The translations under genes and the position numbers were made by a program. Positions 1-5,688 of a DNA stretch of 5,688 nucleotides are shown here, one piece after another; position 1 is the first letter of the stretch, and each line of letters starts with the position of its first letter. Source of the stretch: Treponema sp. (GTDB lineage: Bacteria > Spirochaetota > Spirochaetia > Treponematales > Breznakiellaceae); contig JAIRXN010000167.1 in the NCBI GenBank assembly GCA_031268245.1, positions 1 to 5,688 of the forward strand, read 5' to 3'. Below the pieces are notes generated by a model. The model searched no databases, was not told the origin of the DNA, and worked only from the letters and a program-made list of their open reading frames with translations.

Positions 1-5
1 AAGGA
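1..5 (+). promoter_or_regulatory. Ribosome binding site of ftsY
   Basis: AAGGA lies six bases before the ATG at 12, a normal Shine-Dalgarno spacing. It supports that ATG as the true start, so FtsY here begins directly with its N domain. No promoter can be judged because the window begins at this site. Confidence 0.7.
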
Positions 6-11
6 ATAAGG

Positions 12-902
12 ATGGCATTTTTTTTTGAGAAGGTAAAAAATTTTTTTTCGGGGCAAAAGGCCCTTTCTGAAGGATTCTACGATGAGTTGGCGGATCTGCT
101 GGTTGAAGGAGACTTTGGAGCCGCGGAAGCCTATAAAACCGTAGAAGAACTAGAGGCCGCCGCAAGAAAGGAAAAAATAGACGACCCGGTCCGTCTTCGT
201 GAAAAACTTGCCGGAATTCTGGAAGGACGCCTCATAAGAACGGATATGGACGCTTCCTTCTCAGGCGATCCTCATTCTACAACAGTAATACTGCTGCTTG
301 GCGTCAATGGGGCCGGTAAAACCACTACCGCGGCCAAGCTGGCGTCCCTCTCCGTGGAACAATGGAACAGGAAGCCGATTCTTGCGGCTGCGGACACGTT
401 CCGGGCCGCGGCAATCGATCAGATAAAAATTCACGGTGAGAGGCTGGGGGTAAGGGTCGTCTCTCACAGGCACGGAGGAGACCCCGCGGCAGTGGTTTAC
501 GATGCCGTCCGGGCCGCCCTCTCCGGCGGAGGCGACACGATCATTGCCGATACCGCAGGAAGAATGCATACCAAAACCGCCCTTGTTGAAGAGTTAAAAA
601 AGATTGACCGGGTAGTTGAGACAGGCGGGAAGGAGAGCGGTTTTCGCTATGTGAAGCTCCTTGTTCTGGACGCCACCACCGGGAGGAATGCCCTGGCCCA
701 GGCGGAGATTTTTCACGGAGCGGTGGAACTGGGCGGCTGTATTCTTACCAAGTACGATTCAAGCGCCAAAGGTGGCGTGGTATTTTCCCTCTCTTCGGAA
801 TTAAAGCTTCCGGTGATCTGGATCTGCGAAGGTGAAAAATACGGGGACATACGGCCCTTCGATCCTCACAGCTATGTCCGGGAATTCCTGGGCATCGAAT
901 AG
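12..902 (+). CDS. ftsY: Signal recognition particle receptor FtsY (short form)
   Basis: SRP-type GTPase that docks the Ffh-RNA-ribosome complex at the inner membrane and hands nascent membrane proteins to the Sec translocon. The 296 residues form a helical N domain (about 1-85) and a G domain. Visible motifs are G1 GVNGAGKT (97-104), DTFRAAA (128-134), G3 DTAGR (180-184), DATTGRNA (220-227), G4 TKYD (246-249) and the closing GEKYGDIRPFDP (274-285), which is FtsY-like rather than Ffh-like. There is no methionine-rich M domain, which excludes Ffh. The acidic A domain of enterobacterial FtsY is absent; the Phe-rich N-terminus (MAFFFEKVKNFF) could be an amphipathic membrane-targeting helix (inference). 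Two deviations from the usual motifs are TKYD for TKLD and R225 where Q is usual (DATTGQNA). The start is supported by AAGGA at 1-5. The next gene begins four bases after the stop, suggesting cotranscription. Confidence 0.96.
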   Translation: MAFFFEKVKNFFSGQKALSEGFYDELADLLVEGDFGAAEAYKTVEELEAAARKEKIDDPVRLREKLAGILEGRLIRTDMDASFSGDPHSTTVILLLGVNGAGKTTTAAKLASLSVEQWNRKPILAAADTFRAAAIDQIKIHGERLGVRVVSHRHGGDPAAVVYDAVRAALSGGGDTIIADTAGRMHTKTALVEELKKIDRVVETGGKESGFRYVKLLVLDATTGRNALAQAEIFHGAVELGGCILTKYDSSAKGGVVFSLSSELKLPVIWICEGEKYGDIRPFDPHSYVREFLGIE

Positions 903-906
903 GCTT

Positions 907-2145
907 ATGCCGGCGCACAAATTCTTTTTTTTACCATTGTTTTTTCTCGCCTTCGTTTCACTTTCGGCCCAGGAAAATTCACGATGGTACAGATCCAACA
1001 AGGGCGGCATGGCGCTTGAAGAGGCTTCTTCAAGGATTACGGCTCTCAGAAACGAATACTGTCTTGAGGTAAGGGCGGCAGTCCTTGAAGAGACCTCTGA
1101 ATTTTTGCGGCAGTACTACAATTCGGAATGGAAGATAGAGAAGCGCAGCCTCTACGAAAACCGCAGGGAATCGCGCATACAGTGGCTCTTTTCGGAAGAG
1201 GGGGGCGTAGTCCGTCTGGCGGCAGTGTTCACCCGGGAAGAGCCTGTTGCCGCAGAAGAGGGGGACTCTCCGCCGCCTGAAGCAGCGGAAACCGCAGAGG
1301 CCGCAGAGGCTGAAGAAACCGGGGAAACGGAAGAGGAGGAAAAACCTGAAAAAACAGCCTGGGGTTTTGCGGATCTCTATGACGGCAAAGGACTTCTTAC
1401 CAGGGAACTTACCTTTTATACCGACGGCAGTGAAGCCGTTACCGATTTTTTCTACAGACAGGATGCACTGATCCGGGCGGAGGCCGCCGTGGCGGAAAAA
1501 AGCGGAGAAGAGGAAAGCAAAAAAAATCTTTATACTGATAATTACCGTTACAACCGTTCCGGCGCCGTCAGGGCCATGGAACGGCTCTTCAGCGCCGAAG
1601 GCGGGGAAGAGGCAAACAGTCATCTTATACGGATTCCGCTGATCATTCCCCGTAATGCGGCCGACAATACATTTGTCAATCCTGCTCCCGCATTTGTTTC
1701 GGATTTTCTTGAGGATGCTTTTAGCAAACCTACTTTTAAGGCGGTATTCAGTACCGACGGCCGGGGCAGGGTTTTAAGCGAAACACGTGAGGATGAGTCA
1801 GGCGCCCTTCTGGGACTTCTCCGCTACCGGTGGCACGGGGAAAGGCTTGAATCCATTCTTCTTTTTCTTGAAGAGGAAAAGAAGGAAACCGTAAAAAGGG
1901 GAGAGGAAGCTCCTCCGTCCGAAACAGTAGAACTTGCCGCCGAACCTGAAAGAAGGGTAGACTATACCTATGATGCGCAGGGAAACAGAATCTCTGAAAA
2001 AGACTATGTAAAGGGAATTCTGGAACGGCAGGTAAGTATAGACGGGGAAAAAGAAACGGAGGAGCTGTTGATGGACGGAAAAATAGTGCTGCGGGCCTAT
2101 TGGGAAAAGGGGAGAAAGATCCGGGAAGAGCGGGTAAAAAACTGA
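907..2145 (+). CDS. Exported protein of unknown function with acidic low-complexity segments
   Basis: I do not recognise this 412-residue protein. It starts with a basic-hydrophobic signal peptide (residues 1 to about 22, ending VSLSAQ) with no lipobox cysteine, so a periplasmic or outer-envelope location is likely. Residues 111-149 are Ala/Glu/Pro-rich and strongly acidic; a second acidic stretch covers about 321-348. Between and after them are short strand-like motifs with aromatic-Asp-Gly patterns (for example LYDGKGLLTREL, YTYDAQGNRISEKDY, MDGKIVLRAYWEKG), loosely like YD or MORN-type repeats, but too weak for a family call. No membrane helix follows the signal peptide. I chose the ATG at 907, four bases after the ftsY stop, because it puts the signal peptide at the N-terminus; in-frame GTG 832 and ATG 874 lie inside ftsY and would add a long polar leader. 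The site AGG (901-903) is weak, so translation is probably coupled to ftsY. It ends in TGATG, sharing one base with the next gene. Its place before lolCDE suggests an envelope role (inference). Confidence 0.85.
   Translation: MPAHKFFFLPLFFLAFVSLSAQENSRWYRSNKGGMALEEASSRITALRNEYCLEVRAAVLEETSEFLRQYYNSEWKIEKRSLYENRRESRIQWLFSEEGGVVRLAAVFTREEPVAAEEGDSPPPEAAETAEAAEAEETGETEEEEKPEKTAWGFADLYDGKGLLTRELTFYTDGSEAVTDFFYRQDALIRAEAAVAEKSGEEESKKNLYTDNYRYNRSGAVRAMERLFSAEGGEEANSHLIRIPLIIPRNAADNTFVNPAPAFVSDFLEDAFSKPTFKAVFSTDGRGRVLSETREDESGALLGLLRYRWHGERLESILLFLEEEKKETVKRGEEAPPSETVELAAEPERRVDYTYDAQGNRISEKDYVKGILERQVSIDGEKETEELLMDGKIVLRAYWEKGRKIREERVKN
1292..1309 (+). repeat. Perfect 9-bp tandem direct repeat
   Basis: CCGCAGAGG occurs twice back to back inside the acidic Ala/Glu segment of the exported protein. 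The unit is a multiple of three, so gain or loss of a copy would add or remove three residues without breaking the frame. It fits a replication-slippage origin for this low-complexity stretch (inference). Confidence 0.75.
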
Positions 2146-3464
2146 TGAAAAAATTTCACTTTTCATGGATTGGTTTTGTGGCTTCCCGCTATGTAGGCAG
2201 GGGGCGGAAAAATTCACCCGCTCCCATTCTTGCAATCCTGGGAATTGCAACCGGCGTCCTCGCCCTGATAGTGATACTGGCGGTGATGAACGGTTTCCAG
2301 CTTGGATTTATAGAAAGCATACTGGAAATTTCTTCGTATCATATACGGCTTGAAAATTTTGATATGCACTCCGCCGGGCTCCTTGAACAGAGAATCATGG
2401 AGCTTCCGGGGATCGCTGCGGTGGTTCTGTTCCGGGAATTCCAGGGCCTTGCCAGGGGTAAACGGGAAGGGCAGCAGGCGTCTCTTGTCCGCGCTCTGGA
2501 GCCCGGCGCACTTGAAAAAGATCCCGGTTTTGCGGCAAGGCTTGATTTTGAGGAAGGAAGCTTTGACATAAGGGGAGAGCGGGATATTCTGCTTGGCGCG
2601 GAACTGGCCCGCCGCCTCGGGGTTCACCTTGGAGATGAGGTAAACATATTTTCCATTCCTTCTCTTCTTGCGGGAGGCGGCGGGGAAGAGGATGCTGCGG
2701 CAGGTTTCTTCCGTGTCCGGGGAGTGTTCAGAACCGGTTTTTATGAATACGATCTGGGCTGGGCCTATATCAACATTGATGCTGCTGAGGGTATTTCCGA
2801 CGCCGGTCCCTGTATGGGGATAAAGATACATGATCGTTTTCGGGACGGGCCGGAACTGGAACGCATCCGGGAAAGCGTCTCTTCCGTTGCCGGGACGGAA
2901 GAAGTAAAACTTTCAAGCTGGCGTGATTATAACCGGGCTTTTTTTAGCGCCCTGCGGACAGAAAAACTGTTTATGTTTATTCTGGTCGCTCTTATTTTTA
3001 TCGTGGTGGGGCTCAACATCTTCCAGGCCCAGCGGCGGACGGTGCTTGAAAGAAGGGAAGAGATTGGACTGTTCCGGGCTGTGGGAGCGGGAGAAAGGGC
3101 GGTAAGGCTTATCTTTGTCTGGGACGGTTTTTTGATCGGTTTTACCGGCGCATGTTCCGGCCTTGTATTGGGTCTTGTCATTGCCTCAAACATCCCCGCC
3201 TTCTTTGGTTTTCTTGAAGCGGCGGTTAACGGCGGCATAGCGATACTTAATTTCTTTTTAGATTTGGCGGGAATTGGGGAAGCCGGAGAGTTTGCTGTCT
3301 TTTCCCCCGCAGTCTTTTATCTTAAGGAGATCCCCTCGCGGATTATTGCCCGGGAAGTGGTTCTTGTATATCTGTTCGGACTTTTTTCCGCCCTGCTTGC
3401 CGCGTGGTTTGCGTCCGGAAAAATTTCCCGTACCAATCCTGCGGAGGTTTTGCGTTATGAGTGA
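2145..3464 (+). CDS. lolC: LolC/LolE-type lipoprotein-releasing permease (first subunit)
   Basis: Inner-membrane permease of the LolCDE ABC transporter, which releases mature lipoproteins from the outer face of the inner membrane to the periplasmic carrier LolA. The 439 residues show the family plan: an N-terminal helix (about 27-48) after a FVASRYV segment like the usual ALRYL; LGIATGVLALIVILAVMNGF; a periplasmic domain of about 225 residues; then an FtsX-type domain with helices near 275-298, 326-348 and 403-424. Other hallmarks are TGFYEYD (197-203), FYLKEIPSRI (391-400) and the C-terminal NPAEVLRYE. The coupling region EEIGLFRAVGA (305-315) should contact LolD. The start ATG at 2145 shares its A with the upstream TGA; an earlier in-frame TTG at 2100 was rejected because it adds a charged leader. 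A purine-rich stretch at 2123-2130 is only a weak ribosome site, so coupling is likely. Oddity: the Hook-equivalent loop (174-187) is Gly/Glu-rich without proline. The C versus E name rests on gene order, since the two subunits are homologous. Confidence 0.85.
   Translation: MKKFHFSWIGFVASRYVGRGRKNSPAPILAILGIATGVLALIVILAVMNGFQLGFIESILEISSYHIRLENFDMHSAGLLEQRIMELPGIAAVVLFREFQGLARGKREGQQASLVRALEPGALEKDPGFAARLDFEEGSFDIRGERDILLGAELARRLGVHLGDEVNIFSIPSLLAGGGGEEDAAAGFFRVRGVFRTGFYEYDLGWAYINIDAAEGISDAGPCMGIKIHDRFRDGPELERIRESVSSVAGTEEVKLSSWRDYNRAFFSALRTEKLFMFILVALIFIVVGLNIFQAQRRTVLERREEIGLFRAVGAGERAVRLIFVWDGFLIGFTGACSGLVLGLVIASNIPAFFGFLEAAVNGGIAILNFFLDLAGIGEAGEFAVFSPAVFYLKEIPSRIIAREVVLVYLFGLFSALLAAWFASGKISRTNPAEVLRYE
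3443..3447 (+). promoter_or_regulatory. Ribosome binding site of lolD
   Basis: GGAGG lies nine bases before the ATG at 3457, inside the last codons of the upstream permease. It is the strongest Shine-Dalgarno site in the cluster. It fixes the lolD start and argues against earlier in-frame starts that would lie deep within lolC. Confidence 0.8.
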
Positions 3465-4137
3465 TGATCCTGTCCTGGTAAGGATAGAAAATATTGTCAA
3501 GGATTATGTTTCCGGCGCAGAAACACTGCACATTCTTAAAGGGATTAGCCTTGAAATTGAAACGGGAAAGGCGGTGGCCATTACCGGTCAGAGCGGAAGC
3601 GGCAAGAGTACGCTTCTCAATATTCTCGGGGGTCTTGACAAGGCGGATTCCGGCAGAGTTCTGGTTTCCGGCAGTGACATTACCGGCCTTCCCGAAACGG
3701 CTCTCTCATCGTTCCGGAGCCGTCAGGTCGGTTTTATCTTTCAGTTTCACTATCTTCTCAAGGATTTTACGGCCCTTGAAAACGTGATGCTTCCCGCGTA
3801 CATTGCAGGTATGAAAAAAAAGGATGCGCTGGAAAAGGCGCGGTCTCTGCTTTTCGATGTGGGCCTTGATGAGAGGCTGTCTCATTTTCCTTCCCAGCTT
3901 TCGGGAGGCGAAAGGCAGCGGGTGGCGGTTGCCCGTTCAATGATAAACGATCCCGATCTGCTTCTCGCCGATGAGCCTACCGGGAATCTCGATCCCGATA
4001 ACAGCGCCATGGTAGCCGGACTTCTCTATACCAGTGCGGAGAAATGGGGCAAGACACTGGTCGTTGTAACTCACGATGAAAAAGTAGCCTCCCGCGCTTC
4101 CGTCCGTTATACGCTGGATCACGGAGTCCTTCTGTGA
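3457..4137 (+). CDS. lolD: Lipoprotein-releasing system ATPase LolD
   Basis: Cytoplasmic ABC ATPase that powers lipoprotein extraction by the two flanking permeases. Its 226 residues are close to the family length (about 230) and form one nucleotide-binding domain with every key motif: Walker [10 protein letters not shown] (44-52), Q-loop glutamine 96 in [18 protein letters not shown], signature [10 protein letters not shown] (148-157), Walker B with catalytic glutamate [12 protein letters not shown] (168-179) and H-loop histidine 206 (VVVTHD). The FQFHYLL and EPTGNLD wording is typical of the LolD/MacB/FtsE group. There is no fused membrane domain, which excludes MacB; two separate permeases around it favour LolD over FtsE. 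It overlaps the upstream gene by 8 bases and the downstream gene by 4 (GTGA), so the three subunits are probably made in a fixed ratio by coupled translation. All catalytic residues are present, so it should be active. Confidence 0.93.
   Translation: MSDDPVLVRIENIVKDYVSGAETLHILKGISLEIETGKAVAITGQSGSGKSTLLNILGGLDKADSGRVLVSGSDITGLPETALSSFRSRQVGFIFQFHYLLKDFTALENVMLPAYIAGMKKKDALEKARSLLFDVGLDERLSHFPSQLSGGERQRVAVARSMINDPDLLLADEPTGNLDPDNSAMVAGLLYTSAEKWGKTLVVVTHDEKVASRASVRYTLDHGVLL
4123..4126 (+). promoter_or_regulatory. Ribosome binding site of lolE
   Basis: GGAG lies seven bases before the GTG at 4134, within the final codons of lolD. It supports this GTG as the start, giving a 4-base GTGA overlap with the lolD stop. 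Confidence 0.65.
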
Positions 4138-5399
4138 AAGCGGAAGCGGCGTTTTTTATCGCAATCCGGTATCTTTTGGGCAGGGCAAAGGAAGGCGGGC
4201 GCTATCTTCGCGGAGCGGCCGCAGGGATTGCGATAAGTCTCATCCCCATTGTCGTTACCCTCATCGTGGCGGACGGAATGATACACGGCATAACGGATCG
4301 TTACGTCGAATTGGGTACAGGACATTTGCAGATTCGTTCCTTTGACGGAACGGAGAGCTGGGATGAAATAATTTCCCGCCTTGAAGGTTCAAGCCGCATA
4401 CGCGGCGTCTGGGAAGAACGGTATGGTCTTGGAGTTCTTGTCGGGAAAAAAGGAAAGACCGGCGCCACGATTCGTTCTCTGGATTCTTCGTTCTGGCAGG
4501 ATCAGGGAAGCGCCCGTTTCATTGAACTCCGTTCAGGCTCCCTGGATCTTGAAAATGAAAGGGAACTGCTTCTGGGAGAAGCGCTTGCGGAATCGGTCGG
4601 TGCGGAAACGGGAGACACAGTCCGTATCATGACGATACGTGAGGGAAGCGGCGGCAGAAGCATTCCCCGGATGACGCCTTTTACCGTGAAGGGTATTGTC
4701 TCTTCCGGTTACCGGGAGCTTGACGCCCTCTGGTGCATTACAAATCTTGAGGGAGCGGAACGTATCCTCTCATCCGGCCTTTCAAATTCTTATCTGATTG
4801 TGAAAACAGATGATCCCTATAAGGGTCTTGAACACGTCTTTCCGGAAATCTTCCGGGTATTGGATTCCGGTTACGGCGTATATACCTGGAAACAGCTTAT
4901 GCAGTCCCAGTACAGTTCCTACGAATCCACGCGGCAGCTTCTCCTCTTCATCATGGCGCTGATAGTGCTGGTAGCGGCGGTGAATGTTTCTTCCGCTACA
5001 TCCATGCTGGTCATTGAGCGGCAGAGAGACATTGCGGTGCTTAAGGCTGCAGGCGCCGGGCCCGGGACGATCCGCAAGATCTTTATCTGGGGAGCTTTTC
5101 TTACAGGTCTCAGCGGAGCGCTTGCCGGGGGAGGCGCAGGTTTGTTGATCGGCTACTTTATCAATTCCATTGTGAAGGGACTTGAATCGGTTTTGAGTCT
5201 TGTTACCGGATTCTTTCACGGGGGGAAGGTGAGGCTTCTCGATCCGGGTTACTATCTTGAAAATATTCCCATCATCATCGACTGGTCTGCGGTCTTTGTC
5301 ATTGTTTTTGCAACGGTTCTCTGTTCCGTTATTGCCGCCCTGCTCCCGGCAGCGAGGGCGGGAAGATTAAAGCCCCTGGATCTTTTACAGAAATATTAG
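4134..5399 (+). CDS. lolE: LolC/LolE-type lipoprotein-releasing permease (second subunit)
   Basis: Second membrane subunit of the LolCDE transporter, pairing with the first permease and LolD in the inner membrane. The 421 residues have an N-terminal helix (about 28-49) after FFIAIRYLLGRAKEGG, a periplasmic domain of about 215 residues, and an FtsX-type domain with helices near 268-292, 316-343 and 385-405. Family marks are RQRDIAVLKAAGAG (297-309), the likely LolD contact; GYYLENIPI (372-380); and the terminal PLDLLQKY, equivalent to PAEVLRYE of the partner. The periplasmic loop GGRSIPRMTPFTVKGIV (173-189) keeps the proline/arginine-containing form that I recall for the LolA-binding Hook region. 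The start codon is GTG, overlapping the lolD stop as GTGA, with GGAG at 4123-4126. It is more diverged from canonical LolC/E than the first permease, especially in its first helix. A general FtsX-like exporter permease is the alternative, but gene order and both motifs favour LolE. Confidence 0.84.
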   Translation: MKAEAAFFIAIRYLLGRAKEGGRYLRGAAAGIAISLIPIVVTLIVADGMIHGITDRYVELGTGHLQIRSFDGTESWDEIISRLEGSSRIRGVWEERYGLGVLVGKKGKTGATIRSLDSSFWQDQGSARFIELRSGSLDLENERELLLGEALAESVGAETGDTVRIMTIREGSGGRSIPRMTPFTVKGIVSSGYRELDALWCITNLEGAERILSSGLSNSYLIVKTDDPYKGLEHVFPEIFRVLDSGYGVYTWKQLMQSQYSSYESTRQLLLFIMALIVLVAAVNVSSATSMLVIERQRDIAVLKAAGAGPGTIRKIFIWGAFLTGLSGALAGGGAGLLIGYFINSIVKGLESVLSLVTGFFHGGKVRLLDPGYYLENIPIIIDWSAVFVIVFATVLCSVIAALLPAARAGRLKPLDLLQKY

Positions 5400-5426
5400 A
5401 GTTGTTTAACAGCCCCTTAAACTTTT

Positions 5427-5438
5427 CTGTCATAGTTT
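5427..5438 (+). repeat. IS-end-like motif, possible degenerate copy
   Basis: CTGTCATAGTTT resembles CTGTCAGAAGTTT at 5512-5524 in the probable IS terminal repeat, in the same orientation, differing by one indel and a substitution. It may be a remnant of an older end of a related element, or chance. Apart from this, the stretch 5400-5507 holds no gene, promoter or terminator that I can support. Confidence 0.3.
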
Positions 5439-5507
5439 ACGATACCACAAATCAAGACCATTCTCAGTGAATGCCGGTTACAGCAATGACCCCGGTATGG
5501 TTATATC

Positions 5508-5535
5508 GAGCCTGTCAGAAGTTTTGTGTAAATAG
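5508..5535. repeat. Probable terminal inverted repeat of the IS256-family element
   Basis: Read outward on the minus strand, the segment after the transposase stop contains TTTACACAAAACTTCTGACA. IS256-family ends commonly carry a TTTACACAAAA core followed by TGACA near the tip, as I recall it. The position, 7 to 34 bases beyond the stop codon, fits the short noncoding ends of these elements. The matching repeat at the other end is outside the window, so identity is not confirmed. Confidence 0.6.
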
Positions 5536-5562
5536 CATTTGCTATAAGAGCGGAACCCGCTC
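5532..5562. other. Two adjacent short inverted repeats at the end of the transposase gene
   Basis: ATAGCA-TT-TGCTAT (5532-5545) overlaps the transposase stop, and GAGCGG-AAC-CCGCTC (5548-5562) covers its last codons. Each is a perfect 6-base inverted repeat. Neither is followed by a T tract on either strand, so an intrinsic terminator is doubtful; they could give weak structure in the convergent transcripts. Confidence 0.4.
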
Positions 5563-5688
5563 ATTTCCAAATAAAACGGCGAATTGGTTGAGCGCCATTC
5601 CCCTCTGCTTTACCGGCATGGCCCGCTTTTTTGAAGCGTTGCGGATTGCCGAATAAAGTATCTTAAATACAGCCTCATCATTTACAAA
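5542..5688 (-). CDS. IS256-family transposase, C-terminal fragment (runs off window)
   Basis: The minus strand reads 48 residues from the right edge to a TAG at 5544-5542. They match the C-terminal end of Mutator-type transposases: NDEAVFKILYSAIRNASKK, then MALNQFAVLFG, like the family's NDEAALKLLYLALRNISKKW and ALNQFAILF. The DDE catalytic residues lie upstream, outside the window, so activity cannot be judged. In known members two tryptophans are usual in this tail (KKWTMPI and the following DW); here both positions are arginine (codons at 5623-5625 and 5602-5604), which may mean the copy is decaying or belongs to a divergent branch. The reading frame is otherwise open and ends at the expected place. 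Plus-strand reading of the same bases is a shadow of this gene. Confidence 0.85.
   Translation of the reverse strand, partial: FVNDEAVFKILYSAIRNASKKRAMPVKQRGMALNQFAVLFGNERVPLL

Larger units (their letters stand above)
5508..5688 (-). mobile_element. IS256 (Mutator)-family insertion sequence, 3' end only
   Basis: The right part of the window is the tail of an insertion sequence read on the minus strand: the transposase C-terminus, then a short noncoding end with a probable terminal inverted repeat near 5508-5535. The rest of the element lies beyond the right edge, so its completeness, target duplication and second end cannot be judged. Its outer boundary at about 5508 is an estimate from the GAGCCTGTCAG start of the repeat and could be off by several bases. 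The element is convergent with the lol genes and does not interrupt them. Confidence 0.75.

Noticed and set aside
832..906. Earlier in-frame starts GTG 832 and ATG 874 for the exported protein
   Set aside because: They lie within ftsY, lack ribosome sites, and would bury the signal peptide behind a polar leader.
1030..1623. Long minus-strand open frame of 197 codons within the exported-protein gene
   Set aside because: It is a shadow opposite a gene with a signal peptide and coupled start; its product is a Phe/Arg/Cys-rich mix caused by the complement of Glu and Lys codons.
3274..3456. N-terminal extension of LolD from an in-frame start at 3274
   Set aside because: It would overlap lolC by almost 190 bases; GGAGG at 3443-3447 and normal family length place the start at 3457.
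2145..5399. MacAB-type macrolide or peptide exporter
   Set aside because: MacB is a single fused ATPase-permease and comes with a MacA adaptor; here two separate permeases with LolC/E end motifs flank a stand-alone ATPase.
5471..5498. Hairpin ATGCCGG / CCGGTAT as the operon terminator
   Set aside because: It has a 14-base loop, a wobble pair and no T tract afterwards.
5404..5593. Integron attC site from GTTTAAC (5404-5410) and GTTGAGC (5587-5593)
   Set aside because: The two boxes match the degenerate core consensus, but are 190 bases apart, pair only with wobbles, and the right one lies within the transposase coding sequence.
5471..5656. Plus-strand open frame of 61 codons after lolE
   Set aside because: It lies mostly opposite the IS256 transposase tail and terminal repeat, has no ribosome site, and its protein resembles nothing; the minus-strand frame explains these bases.

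Overview
The window carries one tightly packed plus-strand gene cluster that fills positions 12 to 5399, followed by the edge of an insertion sequence. The organism looks like a diderm bacterium, because the cluster encodes a complete LolC-LolD-LolE lipoprotein exporter, which works at the inner membrane of cells that sort lipoproteins outward. Base composition is near balanced. The short FtsY without an acidic A domain and the style of the proteins suggest a spirochaete, plausibly a Treponema relative. That assignment comes from recall of family features and is not proven here.

Layout: (1) 12-902, ftsY, the signal recognition particle receptor GTPase, with all five G motifs recognisable. (2) 907-2145, an exported protein of 412 residues that I do not recognise, with a signal peptide and two acidic low-complexity stretches. 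(3) 2145-3464, the first four-helix LolC/LolE-type permease. (4) 3457-4137, the LolD-type ABC ATPase. (5) 4134-5399, the second permease. Gene joints are a 4-base gap, a 1-base overlap (TGATG), an 8-base overlap and a 4-base overlap (GTGA), so translation is probably coupled along one transcript. The promoter must lie upstream of the window, and I see no convincing terminator after 5399.

From about 5508 to the right edge lies the 3' end of an IS256 (Mutator)-family insertion sequence on the minus strand: 48 C-terminal transposase residues (5542-5688), then a probable terminal inverted repeat (about 5508-5535). It faces the operon tail to tail. The intergenic stretch 5400-5507 has no gene, but it contains a short, imperfect second copy of the IS-end motif at 5427-5438.

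How the genes work together: FtsY brings nascent inner-membrane and some exported proteins to the translocon, while LolCDE uses ATP to extract mature lipoproteins from the inner membrane for transfer to a periplasmic carrier. The unknown exported protein sits between these two envelope-biogenesis functions and is the most interesting gene here. I found no defence system, CRISPR array, RNA gene or other clearly novel system; apart from the unknown protein this is a housekeeping region.
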